35,805 nucleotides of DNA from JBNKLG01 sp050292235. GTDB taxonomy: Bacteria; Pseudomonadota; Gammaproteobacteria; Chromatiales; Chromatiaceae. Below the pieces are notes generated by a model. The model did not search any database. It saw nothing but the letters and a program-made list of their open reading frames with translations, and had not been told where the DNA came from. Positions 7,846 to 16,845 of the stretch are shown here, piece by piece (the stretch's first letter is position 1; each line of letters opens with the position of its first letter). The stretch is from contig JBNKLG010000022.1 of NCBI GenBank assembly GCA_050292235.1, positions 1 through 35,805 of the forward strand, given 5' to 3'. Both the position numbers and the translations under genes were made by a program.

Positions 7846-8204
7846 GCCAGCACCATCCCACCGACATCCAGCTCCATCAGCAGTCCCGCCTGTTGGAGAT
7901 CGCCTTTGACGACGGCACCCGATTCAGACTGCCCTGCGAATACCTGCGCGTCTACTCCCCTTCGGCAGAGGTGCGGGGCCATTTCGGCGTCGGCGCCAAA
8001 CTGGTCGCTGGCAAGGAGCAGGTCAACATCCTGGAGATCCGGCCCATCGGCCAATACGCCATCAAGCTGGTGTTCGATGATGGCCATGACTCCGGTTTGT
8101 TCGACTGGGACTATCTCTATAACCTGGGGCGGAAGCAGGCGGTACTCTGGACCGAATACCTCGACCGCTGTCACCAAGCCGGGATTCAGCGCGAGGGTAC
8201 CTGA
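7842..8204 (+). CDS. DUF971 domain protein
   Basis: A 120-residue protein made almost wholly of a DUF971 domain, the fold also found at the N-terminus of gamma-butyrobetaine hydroxylase, with sequence features such as LPCEYLRVYSPSAEVRGH and DDGHDSGLFDWDYL. Stand-alone DUF971 proteins have been linked to iron-sulfur protein maturation or act near ubiquinone genes, but their job is not settled. The start overlaps hemH by 4 nt. The end overlaps the convergent TPR gene by 19 nt. Confidence 0.88.
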   Translation: MSQHHPTDIQLHQQSRLLEIAFDDGTRFRLPCEYLRVYSPSAEVRGHFGVGAKLVAGKEQVNILEIRPIGQYAIKLVFDDGHDSGLFDWDYLYNLGRKQAVLWTEYLDRCHQAGIQREGT

Positions 8205-8719
8205 GAGGGCATTTTCTTCCGCATCTTTTTCTGCGGAACAAGGGGCTTCAGCGGGGTCAGCGACTCCTGTTGCATCCGCAACGACACCAGGTCCAGAATG
8301 CCGCTCAGCACCCGCTCGGAATAGGGCACCAGCGGATCATCCGGCGGCACATTGCGCCGCAGGTTGTCGTAGGACTCGATGGCCAGCCGCAGATAGAGCA
8401 TCCCCATGTTATGCCAGGCCCGGGCATCGTCCGGCTTGAGCTTTTGTGCCCGGCGATAAGCCACCAGCGCCTCCATCGGGCGCACCGCCTGTACCTGGAG
8501 ATTGCCGAGGCGAAACCAGGCCTCCTCATCGTCCGGATGATCCTTCACCCAGGCCTGATACCCCAGCAGAGCAGGTACCCAGTCGCCAGCAGTATAATCG
8601 GCATCGATCTTGTCACGGCTGGCGGGGGCCGCAGGCTGGCTGGGCGGGACCAGGTCGTCCAGAGACCCCGCTGAGACAGTCAGAGCCCAGAACAGCAGCC
8701 ACCACGAATATTTACTCAC
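8186..8719 (-). CDS. Exported TPR-repeat protein
   Basis: 177 residues: a short signal peptide (about 1-18, SKYSWWLLFWALTVSAGS) followed by two or three tetratricopeptide repeats (about 45-125; for example DEEAWFRLGNLQVQ and DARAWHNMGMLYLR), then a basic Pro/Lys-rich tail. TPR proteins serve as protein-binding scaffolds. The start overlaps the end of the YgiQ-type gene by 4 nt, so they are probably co-translated. The partner is unknown. Confidence 0.8.
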   Translation of the reverse strand: MSKYSWWLLFWALTVSAGSLDDLVPPSQPAAPASRDKIDADYTAGDWVPALLGYQAWVKDHPDDEEAWFRLGNLQVQAVRPMEALVAYRRAQKLKPDDARAWHNMGMLYLRLAIESYDNLRRNVPPDDPLVPYSERVLSGILDLVSLRMQQESLTPLKPLVPQKKMRKKMPSQVPSR

Positions 8720-10731
8720 CTTCTTCCCCGTTTTACTGAGTGTCGCCCTCTGTTCTGGCCCGGCTTACGCCGCACCCCCTCCGGTCGCTGCCCTGTGGCA
8801 CCGGGCTGAAAGCTGGGCACCAGATGGCGCCTGCCATTACCAATCAGATCGGACCGCCCCATCTCTTTCAGGGCCTGACGCAGCAACGGCCAGTTTTCCG
8901 GATCATGGTAACGCAAAAAGGCCTTGTGCAACCGGCGTTGACGCCCGCCACGGGGAATGGCCACTCCCTTTCCCTGAGCGCTCACCCGTTTCAGCGGATT
9001 GCGACCGGAGTGATACATGGCTGTCGCCAGCGCCATGGGTGAGGGCAGGAAGGCCTGCACCTGATCGGGCCGAAAGCCGTTGCGTTTGAGCCAGAGAGCC
9101 AACTGGAGCATATCCTCATCGGTCGTCCCCGGATGGGCGGCGATGAAGTAGGGAATCAGGTACTGCTCTTTGCCCGCCTCGCGGGAGTATTGGTCAAATA
9201 GCCGTTTGAAGCGATCATAACTGCCGATGCCCGGCTTCATCATCAGCCCCAGTGGGCCGGGTTCAGTATGCTCCGGGGCAATCTTGAGATAGCCGCCCAC
9301 ATGGTGGGTCACCAACTCACGGACATAGTCCGGCGTGCGCACCGCCAGGTCATACCGCAGCCCTGAGGCGATGAAAACCCGCTTCACCCCTTTTAAGGCA
9401 CGCGCCCGACGATAGAGCGCCACCAGGGGCATCTGATCCGTGTTGAGGTTCCGGCAAATATCCGGAAAAACACAGGACAAACGGCGGCAGTGGCGCTCGA
9501 TCTCCGGCTGTCTGCAGCCCAACTGCCACATATTGGCGGTGGGACCACCCAGATCGGAAACGTGGCCGGTAAAGCCGGGCACCTCATCCCGCAGGGTCTC
9601 GATCTCGCGCAGAATCGACGCCTCGGAGCGATTCTGGATGATGCGCCCCTCATGTTCCGTAATCGAACAAAAGGTACAGCCGCCAAAACAGCCGCGCATG
9701 ATGTTGATGGAAAAGCGGATCATCTCATAGGCCGGAAGCCGGGCCTCACCATAGGCAGGATGGGGCAGACGCCGATAGGGTAGCTCGAACACCCGATCCA
9801 GCTCTGTCGTGGTCAGGGGAATAGGGGGCGGATTGACCTGAATATCCCGCTGGCCGTGGGCTTGCAGCAGTAAACGGGCATTGCCCGGATTGGATTCCAG
9901 ATGCAGCAGGCGTGAGGCATGGGCATAGGCCAGGGTATCGTCCCGCACCTGCTCAAAACTGGGCAGACGAACCATCTCACACTGACGCTCTCCGGATTGA
10001 CGGGACAAAGGCGCGGGCTGTTTGCTCGGATCAGAATAATCCAGCACCAGGGCGTCTCCCTCCCCTTTGGCCAGCGTCACCGTGCCACGCAGATCCCGAA
10101 TATCCTGGATCGCCTCTCCCGCCGCCAGCCGATGGGCCAGGGCCACCACCGCCCGCTCTGCATTGCCATAGAGCAACAGATCCGCCTTGGCATCCAGCAA
10201 AATGGAACGGCGCACCTTGTCCGACCAGTAGTCGTAATGGGCCAGCCGCCGCAGACTGGCCTCAATGCCACCCAACACCAGGGGCACCTCAGGATAGGCC
10301 TCGCGACAGCGCTGGCTGTAAACCAGAACGGCCCGGTCAGGGCGATGGCCACCCTCCCCGCCCGGCGTATAGGCATCGTCTGAGCGCACCCGGCGCTCCG
10401 CCGTATAGCGGTTGACCATGGAATCCATGTTGCCGCCGGTCACACCGAAAAAGAGATTGGGCCGCCCCAGACGCCGAAAATCCTCCGGCCCGTGCCAATT
10501 GGGCTGGGCGATGATGCCAACACGAAAACCCTGGGCCTCCAACAGACGGCCAATCACCGCCATGCCGAAGCTGGGATGATCCACATAGGCATCCCCGGTG
10601 ACGATAATGACATCGCAACTCTCCCAGCCCAATACATCCATCTCTGCCCGATTCATGGGCAAAAAAGGGGCCGGACCCAGGCGGTGGGCCCAGAAGCGAC
10701 GATAGGAAAAAAGGGGCTTGGCAGTATCCAT
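8716..10731 (-). CDS. YgiQ-family radical SAM protein
   Basis: A 671-residue protein of the UPF0313/YgiQ family. The N-terminal region (about 1-330) contains a B12-binding-like fold (VIVTGDAYVDHPSFG). The radical SAM core starts with the cluster motif GCFGGCTFC, Cys348/Cys352/Cys355 (CxxxCxxC). The C-terminal 60 residues are basic (RRKPGQNRGRHSVKRGRR), suggesting RNA or ribosome contact. The reaction is unknown. The start at 10731 aligns with the conserved family N-terminus. The downstream TPR gene overlaps by 4 nt. Confidence 0.92.
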   Translation of the reverse strand: MDTAKPLFSYRRFWAHRLGPAPFLPMNRAEMDVLGWESCDVIIVTGDAYVDHPSFGMAVIGRLLEAQGFRVGIIAQPNWHGPEDFRRLGRPNLFFGVTGGNMDSMVNRYTAERRVRSDDAYTPGGEGGHRPDRAVLVYSQRCREAYPEVPLVLGGIEASLRRLAHYDYWSDKVRRSILLDAKADLLLYGNAERAVVALAHRLAAGEAIQDIRDLRGTVTLAKGEGDALVLDYSDPSKQPAPLSRQSGERQCEMVRLPSFEQVRDDTLAYAHASRLLHLESNPGNARLLLQAHGQRDIQVNPPPIPLTTTELDRVFELPYRRLPHPAYGEARLPAYEMIRFSINIMRGCFGGCTFCSITEHEGRIIQNRSEASILREIETLRDEVPGFTGHVSDLGGPTANMWQLGCRQPEIERHCRRLSCVFPDICRNLNTDQMPLVALYRRARALKGVKRVFIASGLRYDLAVRTPDYVRELVTHHVGGYLKIAPEHTEPGPLGLMMKPGIGSYDRFKRLFDQYSREAGKEQYLIPYFIAAHPGTTDEDMLQLALWLKRNGFRPDQVQAFLPSPMALATAMYHSGRNPLKRVSAQGKGVAIPRGGRQRRLHKAFLRYHDPENWPLLRQALKEMGRSDLIGNGRRHLVPSFQPGATGQRPEGVRRKPGQNRGRHSVKRGRR

Positions 10732-10781
10732 GGTGCAATTGTAGCCTAGGGCGTGATGTCCCCTTTATCTGGGAGAACCCC

Positions 10782-11249
10782 ATGTCGACCGTTTTGATCT
10801 CACGCCGCCGCCTGCTACAGGGTCTGGCCACCCTGCCTCTGCTGTCGGTGGCCCATGCCCACCACACCGATACCCACTTTGAGGATCGCTCGACCCACCA
10901 GGTGGTCTTCCAGTGCAACCAGGCCGAAGATGATTACTTCAGCCACATCCTCTTTGCCACCGGTGAACTCATTCGCAAATATGGCGACGATGTCGAAGTC
11001 ATCATCAGCTGCTTCGGACCGGGAATACATCTGCTGGCCAAAAAGCCAGGACGCCCCGTGGCGAAAGAACACCAGGAACGCGCCGCCTCCCTGACCACCT
11101 ACGGCGTCTCCTTTCACGCCTGCAACAACACCCTCAAAAGCCTGGGCTGGACCCAGGAAGACCTGTTGCCCTTTGCCAAAATCGTCCCCATCGGAGCGGA
11201 AGACCTGATGCTGTTGCAGGAAAAGGGGTTTGCTTATATCAGTTGGTAG
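10782..11249 (+). CDS. DsrE/DsrF-like family protein with Tat-type signal
   Basis: 155 residues. The N-terminus SRRRLLQG followed by a hydrophobic stretch and AHA looks like a Tat signal, placing the protein in the periplasm. The rest matches the DsrE-like fold (QVVFQCNQAEDDYFSH, VEVIISCFGPGIHLL, then ACNNTLKSLGW near the usual cysteine position). Cytoplasmic DsrE proteins carry persulfide sulfur; exported relatives are common in sulfur-oxidising bacteria, but their role is unclear. GGGAGA lies 5 nt before the ATG. It is divergent from the YgiQ-type gene. Confidence 0.82.
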   Translation: MSTVLISRRRLLQGLATLPLLSVAHAHHTDTHFEDRSTHQVVFQCNQAEDDYFSHILFATGELIRKYGDDVEVIISCFGPGIHLLAKKPGRPVAKEHQERAASLTTYGVSFHACNNTLKSLGWTQEDLLPFAKIVPIGAEDLMLLQEKGFAYISW

Positions 11250-11328
11250 TTGAAGAGCGATGGCACTCGCCCTACCCAACTGAATCAATATCTACCAAAC
11301 CTATGCATTCTGCCGTCGATTTGCTGAG

Positions 11329-12063
11329 ATGAACCAGAGCCAGCTGCAACTCTTCCAGACACCCGCGCACCCGTGCAGCTATTTTGAAGCGCGGGAGGCC
11401 CGCACCCTCTTTGCCGATCCCCGCACGCCCCTGGGGATTCCGCTCTATCAACATCTGATCGAACGCGGTTTTCGCCGCAGTGGCGAGCACATCTACCGCC
11501 CCCGTTGTGAGCACTGCACTTGGTGTATTCCGTTGCGCATTCCGGTGCAGGAGTGGCTGCCCCGTCGTCATCAGCGCCGAGTCTGGAACCGGCTGGAAGA
11601 GGAGATTGAGGTCAGGGTCATGGCAGCAGAGTTTGAACCGGAGCATTTCGCCCTCTTCCGCCGCTATCTGGAATCCCGCCACGCCGATGGAGACATGGCC
11701 GACAGCGACGAGACAGACTACCTGAAATTCCTACGTGCTTCCTGGAGCAACACGGCGTTCATTGCCTTTCGATATCGGAACAAACTGCTCGCGGTGGCAG
11801 TCACCGACCAGTTGCCCCATGCCCTATCTGCGGTCTACACCTTTTTCGACCCGGATCAGGAAGCCCTCAGCCCCGGCGTCTTTGCCATTCTTTGGCAAAT
11901 CCAGGAGGCCCGCCGCCTAAAGCTGGAACACCTCTATCTGGGCTACTGGATCCCAAACTGTCGTAAGATGGCCTACAAAATCCGATATCAACCCGCCGAA
12001 ATTTTTGTCGAGGGCAAATGGAAACCGCTCAGCCAAAACGCGACCGCCAGAGAAACCCCATGA
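11329..12063 (+). CDS. bpt: Aspartate/glutamate leucyltransferase (bacterial ATE-like)
   Basis: Transfers leucine from tRNA to N-terminal Asp or Glu, marking proteins for ClpAP through the N-end rule. The 244 residues match the family length. Visible: the N-terminal segment HPCSYF, the cysteine cluster CEHCTWC followed by IPLRIPV, the DGDM motif and the C-terminal YLGYWIPNCRKMAYK signature. In Pseudomonas the gene sits beside infA and clpA; here infA lies 11 kb and clpA 22 kb downstream. The stop overlaps the WD40 gene start by 4 nt (ATGA), an unusual coupling. Confidence 0.95.
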   Translation: MNQSQLQLFQTPAHPCSYFEAREARTLFADPRTPLGIPLYQHLIERGFRRSGEHIYRPRCEHCTWCIPLRIPVQEWLPRRHQRRVWNRLEEEIEVRVMAAEFEPEHFALFRRYLESRHADGDMADSDETDYLKFLRASWSNTAFIAFRYRNKLLAVAVTDQLPHALSAVYTFFDPDQEALSPGVFAILWQIQEARRLKLEHLYLGYWIPNCRKMAYKIRYQPAEIFVEGKWKPLSQNATARETP

Positions 12064-14069
12064 TTCGCCCATTGATCCTTTTTCTCAGCCTGATCACGGT
12101 AACCAGCATGAGCTTTGGCACAGAAGTCGAAACCTACCAAGTCTCCCCGGACAAGACCAGACTGGCCCTGGCCTATGACGATCATGTGATTTACTTTTTC
12201 GATCTGGCCTCGGGCAAGCTCCTGCATAAACTCAAGGGCCATGGCGACAGCATCCAGACCCTGGATTTCAACAGCGATGGCAGCCGGCTGGTCTCCGGCG
12301 ACTGGGATGACCACCTCATCATCTGGGACAGCGCCAGCGGAAAAATTCTCAAGAACAAGAACCTGGGCGAGACCGTCATGAACGCCCACTACAGCGCGAA
12401 AGACAAAAGCCTCGTCGTTCTGGTCGATGAGCATCTGCTCGCCACTTACAGCCCGGATCTGTCCCAGAAAATCAAGACCTTTCCTATCTTCAATCATCTG
12501 GTGTTCTCGGATAACAGGCGGCTGTTTGCAGGTGAGAAAGCCCGTACCCGATCAGGCCAGGAACCGGGAGTCATCCTCATTGACCCTGATGAGGATTTTC
12601 AGTTGGACATTCCGGAGAATGTCTATGATGACGAGATGTTTTTCAGCCCGGACAAGAGCAAGATCATCATCCGGGACTATGCGAGGTTTCACACCTGGGA
12701 CATTCGCAAAGGGGTCAAAGTCTCCTCTTTTAAAGCGGGGCTGAGTGTCGAAATGGCCACCGTCACCCCCACTTCAGACCGGGAAATTTTGATCTATGGT
12801 GATGACGAGATAGAAACCTGGGATTACCAAAGTGGTCAGCGCCTGAAGAAAATCCAGCTGAGCGGGCGCAACATAGACGAGATCAAACAGATCGCCATCA
12901 CTCCAGACGGCAAAACCGCTGCGGTTTCGGCCTGGCTCAGGGACAACCGCTCGGAGGTCTACCTGATGGATCTGGCCACCCAGGAGATTCGCCAGACCAT
13001 CCAACCCCTGAGCCATCTCTGTTTGAGCAGTGAGTTCCTCGACAACCAGCGGTTGTTGCTCCACTCCAACTATCCCATCGAACTCTGGGATGTTAACCAG
13101 GGCCAGCGCATTCACGCCATCACAAAATCGGGAGCCGCCGAAGAAGCCAGTCTCGATAAAATTGCCCAGTCGGATTTCAAACCCTATGAATACGGTGCCC
13201 GTATCAATGGCATCGACGTATTTGGAGGCACCCTCATTATCACCGGCGATGCCCCCCACCCCATGGGCACCATCGAGATCAACACCGATGGCCAACTAAA
13301 CGGCCTCTACCAAAACAATTATCTGACCGGTTACGACGCCCGTTTTTCTCATTCTGGCGACCTCGCCGCCTTTGCTTACCATGGCGAGCATCTCTTGGTG
13401 TATGACACCAAAACCAGGGCGTTACAAGCCGAATATGACCTTGGTGGAGTCCCCAGCGGCACCCGCATCATCAAGTTTTCCCGGGATGATCACTATCTGG
13501 CCGCCGGTTCAGACGATGGCAGCATCGACATTGTGGATGTCAGGGAGAAAAAGCTGATCAAGCATCTCCAGCTCTATGCCGACCCCGAACAGCAGGAAGA
13601 ATCCGAAGGGGTCTTTGCCCTCGCCTGGCTCTCCGATCAGCAGATTCTGGTGGGCACCCTGGAGAACCTCTTTCTCGTCGATCTCTCTACGGGAGAGCAG
13701 AGGACCATCCTGACCCGCCCGGTCATCGCCCTGGCGACCCTCTTTAAGGACAACCAATTACAGCGGGTAGGCGTGAATCAGTATAACGGTAACACGCTTC
13801 TGCTTGATGCCAGCCTCAAGACCATCAAAGAAACCCCGGATGTCGCCCAGGGAAGGATCGCCTTCAGCGCCAAGGGAGATCAGTTGATCTACACCACAGA
13901 ACAAGAGGTTCATCTCTGGGATTTCGAGAAAAACCGTATCAGCAAATGCACCGGCCCGGAAGAGGAACTCTATGCCATGGCCTATGACACCAGGACAGGC
14001 GCCATCTATGCCGGTGGTGACGATGGAAAGGTCTTTGTCTGGGACAGACAATGCAAACCGCTGAATTGA
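12060..14069 (+). CDS. Secreted WD40-repeat protein
   Basis: 669 residues. The start at 12060 is chosen because it overlaps the bpt stop (ATGA) and begins a signal peptide (MIRPLILFLSLITVTSMSFG). The rest consists of WD40-like blades from about residue 20 to the end. The clearest are LKGHGDSIQTLDFNSDGSRL...IIWD and later blades ending in IETWD, IELWD, VHLWD and VFVWD. The length suits one or two beta-propellers. No enzyme or nucleotide-binding motif is visible. It probably acts as a periplasmic binding scaffold, unlike most WD40 proteins, which are cytoplasmic. Function unknown. Confidence 0.8.
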   Translation: MIRPLILFLSLITVTSMSFGTEVETYQVSPDKTRLALAYDDHVIYFFDLASGKLLHKLKGHGDSIQTLDFNSDGSRLVSGDWDDHLIIWDSASGKILKNKNLGETVMNAHYSAKDKSLVVLVDEHLLATYSPDLSQKIKTFPIFNHLVFSDNRRLFAGEKARTRSGQEPGVILIDPDEDFQLDIPENVYDDEMFFSPDKSKIIIRDYARFHTWDIRKGVKVSSFKAGLSVEMATVTPTSDREILIYGDDEIETWDYQSGQRLKKIQLSGRNIDEIKQIAITPDGKTAAVSAWLRDNRSEVYLMDLATQEIRQTIQPLSHLCLSSEFLDNQRLLLHSNYPIELWDVNQGQRIHAITKSGAAEEASLDKIAQSDFKPYEYGARINGIDVFGGTLIITGDAPHPMGTIEINTDGQLNGLYQNNYLTGYDARFSHSGDLAAFAYHGEHLLVYDTKTRALQAEYDLGGVPSGTRIIKFSRDDHYLAAGSDDGSIDIVDVREKKLIKHLQLYADPEQQEESEGVFALAWLSDQQILVGTLENLFLVDLSTGEQRTILTRPVIALATLFKDNQLQRVGVNQYNGNTLLLDASLKTIKETPDVAQGRIAFSAKGDQLIYTTEQEVHLWDFEKNRISKCTGPEEELYAMAYDTRTGAIYAGGDDGKVFVWDRQCKPLN

Positions 14070-14156
14070 CTGGGCGTTGACGGATTCACTGGCTGGTGCT
14101 TGATGATGCGTTATTGATATGCTGGGGCACGCCCAACTGAAAGTAGGAATCAAACC

Positions 14157-14642
14157 ATGAAAGAGCTACTTGTGATCCTGTTGATGGTCGGCCTGGCCTA
14201 CTACGCCGTTATCCACAGTCCCTATTTTAAGGATCAAGTCATTGACCCCTACTATGTGGAAATCCGAATCCACATCCCCACAAAGCTCTCTCAAGAGGTC
14301 AACCTGGTCGGCATCGGCAAGATGAACTCATTAAAAGATTGCCAGGAGCAAACCAAAATTTTTTGGGAGAAGGTGTTTAAGAACTCGGGAAAAGTCAAGG
14401 TCAACACAGAGTGCAAAAAAGAGATCGCCCAGAAATATCAGAAGCTGTTCAAAAATGAACAAACGGCAGCCACCTATATGGTCTATGAGAAGGGTGATGA
14501 GAATGACCGGGACGGCCGCTTTATCTTCTATGGGCTGCCCTCCAGCCTGGTCTATGGGGCCTGTGAGAAACTGATCAAAGACACCAAAGAAAAGGGCTCT
14601 TATTCCGGCAATATCTACTGCATCAAAGGTTCCGTCGGTTAG
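14157..14642 (+). CDS. Membrane-anchored protein of unknown function
   Basis: 161 residues: one N-terminal membrane segment (about 3-20, ELLVILLMVGLAYYAVI), then a soluble domain, probably periplasmic, rich in lysine. Four cysteines are spread over it (in DCQEQ, TECKKE, GACEKL and YCIKG), a pattern that would fit two disulfides. I do not recognise the family. It follows the WD40 gene with an 87-nt gap, in the same direction. Codon use is more A-rich than in the surrounding housekeeping genes. Confidence 0.65.
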   Translation: MKELLVILLMVGLAYYAVIHSPYFKDQVIDPYYVEIRIHIPTKLSQEVNLVGIGKMNSLKDCQEQTKIFWEKVFKNSGKVKVNTECKKEIAQKYQKLFKNEQTAATYMVYEKGDENDRDGRFIFYGLPSSLVYGACEKLIKDTKEKGSYSGNIYCIKGSVG

Positions 14643-14750
14643 ACTATTTGGCAAGCCATGATGCTGAGTCGGGGATATCCCTTCTCACCCCGGCCAACAG
14701 TAATGATATTCAATCTGTACTCCTGGATAAGCTGCGCATGAGCGATTGCC

Positions 14751-15650
14751 GTGAGTAAGCGAATTCTAGAGGCCAGGCCTCTACGAGAATTCTTCCAGGA
14801 GCAGCTGGATCACCTAACCCACTTGTTGGATGTCCAACATGATCGCAAACATGCCCAGAACGAACTCGACATCGCTGTCGATGCCATCGTAGATGGTACG
14901 GACAAACGACTTCGGGCACTGAGTGGATACAGGGAAGAGTTGCGAGGATCTGCGCGTGGCTTATTGGACTATATCGAGACACTGGTTACAGGAATTCCGG
15001 CGCCCTATACCCTGTCCAGACAGGCATTCATCGAAAACCCCATGCTGAAAGCCTTATTTATTAACTTCCAGGCGACCCAACAACTCTTCAACAGCAACCC
15101 GGATGTCAGACTTTTCTTTGAACATCCGGAGTGTCAAGGCAACGACTATGTTTACGCAGTTCTATTCTGTCACCGCAAAGAAAAAAACATACTTGGCGCA
15201 GAAATCAGGGAAGATATTCTGATACGTGAAGTCAGACAGACCCACGTCAGTTTTCATGATCACAGCATTATTTCTGTGGCAGACTCCGAAGAGAGCGCCA
15301 GGCGGGCCATCAAAGGAACCCTCTTTACCCGCATCATTCACCATTTGCGCAATAACATTATCCAATTGCGCAAATCTGTCTCACCCGAGGAGCGAATCCA
15401 AAGGGCTTTAGACCCCGGAACCAATCTGGAGAACCCTAAAGTGTATCTACAGATGTTGAGCCAACAACTCAACTTACCACGAGAGCTGATCCGTATTCAG
15501 GATGAAATACTGAACCTCAACAGCATGGGCATCAAGCAGCCCCTTGAGGCGAATACCACTGGACATACCATCCAGTATTGCGAGGTTAAAATCGGCGATT
15601 ACCCTCAAGTGGCGACCATTGCACGTTACCCACGTTTCGACTTTAGTTGA
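14751..15650 (+). CDS. Cytoplasmic protein of unknown function, 299 residues
   Basis: No signal peptide or membrane segment. The protein is mostly alpha-helical by eye, with charged stretches at 10-70 and a more structured centre (FFEHPECQGNDYVYAVLFCHRKEKN). I do not recognise the family. The start is a GTG without a clear ribosome binding site, and a strong hairpin begins 7 nt after the start codon, so the true start or its control is uncertain. The 3' end overlaps the convergent response-regulator gene by 8 nt. It may belong with the neighbouring signalling genes, but only position supports this. Confidence 0.6.
   Translation: MSKRILEARPLREFFQEQLDHLTHLLDVQHDRKHAQNELDIAVDAIVDGTDKRLRALSGYREELRGSARGLLDYIETLVTGIPAPYTLSRQAFIENPMLKALFINFQATQQLFNSNPDVRLFFEHPECQGNDYVYAVLFCHRKEKNILGAEIREDILIREVRQTHVSFHDHSIISVADSEESARRAIKGTLFTRIIHHLRNNIIQLRKSVSPEERIQRALDPGTNLENPKVYLQMLSQQLNLPRELIRIQDEILNLNSMGIKQPLEANTTGHTIQYCEVKIGDYPQVATIARYPRFDFS
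14761..14792 (+). other. Strong hairpin inside the 5' end of the 299-residue gene
   Basis: GAATTCT and AGAGGCC are followed, across one base, by GGCCTCT, a 3-base bulge (ACG) and AGAATTC. The 14 pairs form a nearly closed stem starting 7 nt after the GTG. In mRNA it could block the start region or act as a structured control element. Confidence 0.6.
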
Positions 15651-16845
15651 GCAGCGATTCAACCTCCACTGGCCTTGGCATCGCATCGCTTTCAACCGGA
15701 CCAGAAACCTCAATGGGCTCCCGTATCTTATGGATATGATGATGGGCAACCAATTTTTCCACGATAGCTTCCGTCAGAGTATGACCGGAAGAGAACAACA
15801 GCGTACCATCCATAGAAGTCACATTGGAAACCAGCTTCATACCAGGGACCAAATCGCGGACATTCACCCCTCTTGTCATAGTGATGACAGCATCTTCCTC
15901 GCCTGCCGAGTAGTACCAGGTTACCGTTTGGAGCACATTGGGATCATAGAAGTTGCTTTGATCCTTCATCTTTTCCAAGGCATCCATTGCAGAAATATGC
16001 TGGGCCCTTCTCATATCCTCAACACTATGCAGCACCTTCAATATCCGGCTTTCCAGTGGTATTCTGGAGCCGGAAACAGCGACATCCGGCATGCCACTAC
16101 CATCAAAATTCTTATTCTGGAAACGGATAATATTGGCCACCGATTCAAGGCGAGGAATATTGGAAAGTAATCGATAGCCGATTTCAGGCATATTGTCCAA
16201 AACACGACGCTCTGATTGATCAAGCCCCTGCCCGGACTCAATCTTGGCCAGAACGCCATCAGGCAGCGTAATATAGGCCACTCTGGAAAGACGGATAGCG
16301 ATTTCCATCTCCCACTGATTTTCCCCCTGCAACACGCGGGAAACCTCAACGGCCATATTGACAACCTCGGGGTCGGCAGTAACACCAACCGGCACAACAA
16401 GGGAAAGAATATCGGCCATCGCCTTTACCGAACCATTTAACGTCTCTTTGAGCAGCCGCCTTTCTGTTTGTTGTATCTGGTACTGTGTTATCGCGTCATC
16501 AATGGCCTCTGTCAGCTCTTGTACCGACGAGGGTTTATTCAGAAATCGGAACACGCTCCCTTTATTCACCGCAGCAATGGCAGTCTCTTGATCGGCATTT
16601 CCCGTCAGCATGATGCGCATACAGGCCTTGTCCAGTTTCTTGAGCTCCTTAAGAAATTCTATGCCATCCATTTCAGGCATCTTCATGTCCGAGACCACAA
16701 CGGAAAAGGGGCCTTTTTTTTGAACAATCTGCAGTCCCTCTCTGCCACTGGTTGCCGTATGCATCTCGTACTTATTCCGCAACTGGCGCTTAAAGGCATT
16801 CAGCACGTTCTCATTGTCATCCACAAAAAGTACTTTATCACTCAC
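15643..16845 (-). CDS. Response regulator with degenerate HD-GYP domain
   Basis: 400 residues. Residues 1-125 are a receiver domain with Asp9/Asp10, phospho-acceptor Asp53 and Lys104. Residues 140-310 align with RpfG-type HD-GYP phosphodiesterases, but the catalytic parts are changed: where LHDIGKIGIP is expected the protein has LSRVAYITLP, and the HHERxDGSGYP block reads FQNKNFDGSGMP. The His/Asp metal ligands are therefore missing and cyclic-di-GMP cleavage is unlikely; a binding or protein-contact role is more likely. The GTG start overlaps the stop of the HDOD gene upstream (GTGA), so it is the last gene of the four-gene signalling operon. Confidence 0.85.
   Translation of the reverse strand: MSDKVLFVDDNENVLNAFKRQLRNKYEMHTATSGREGLQIVQKKGPFSVVVSDMKMPEMDGIEFLKELKKLDKACMRIMLTGNADQETAIAAVNKGSVFRFLNKPSSVQELTEAIDDAITQYQIQQTERRLLKETLNGSVKAMADILSLVVPVGVTADPEVVNMAVEVSRVLQGENQWEMEIAIRLSRVAYITLPDGVLAKIESGQGLDQSERRVLDNMPEIGYRLLSNIPRLESVANIIRFQNKNFDGSGMPDVAVSGSRIPLESRILKVLHSVEDMRRAQHISAMDALEKMKDQSNFYDPNVLQTVTWYYSAGEEDAVITMTRGVNVRDLVPGMKLVSNVTSMDGTLLFSSGHTLTEAIVEKLVAHHHIHKIREPIEVSGPVESDAMPRPVEVESLLN

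Noticed and set aside
11258..11280. Degenerate copy of the GGATAAGCG repeat after the DsrE-like gene
   Set aside because: Only the CCCTAC end and a few core bases are shared; not enough to call a copy.
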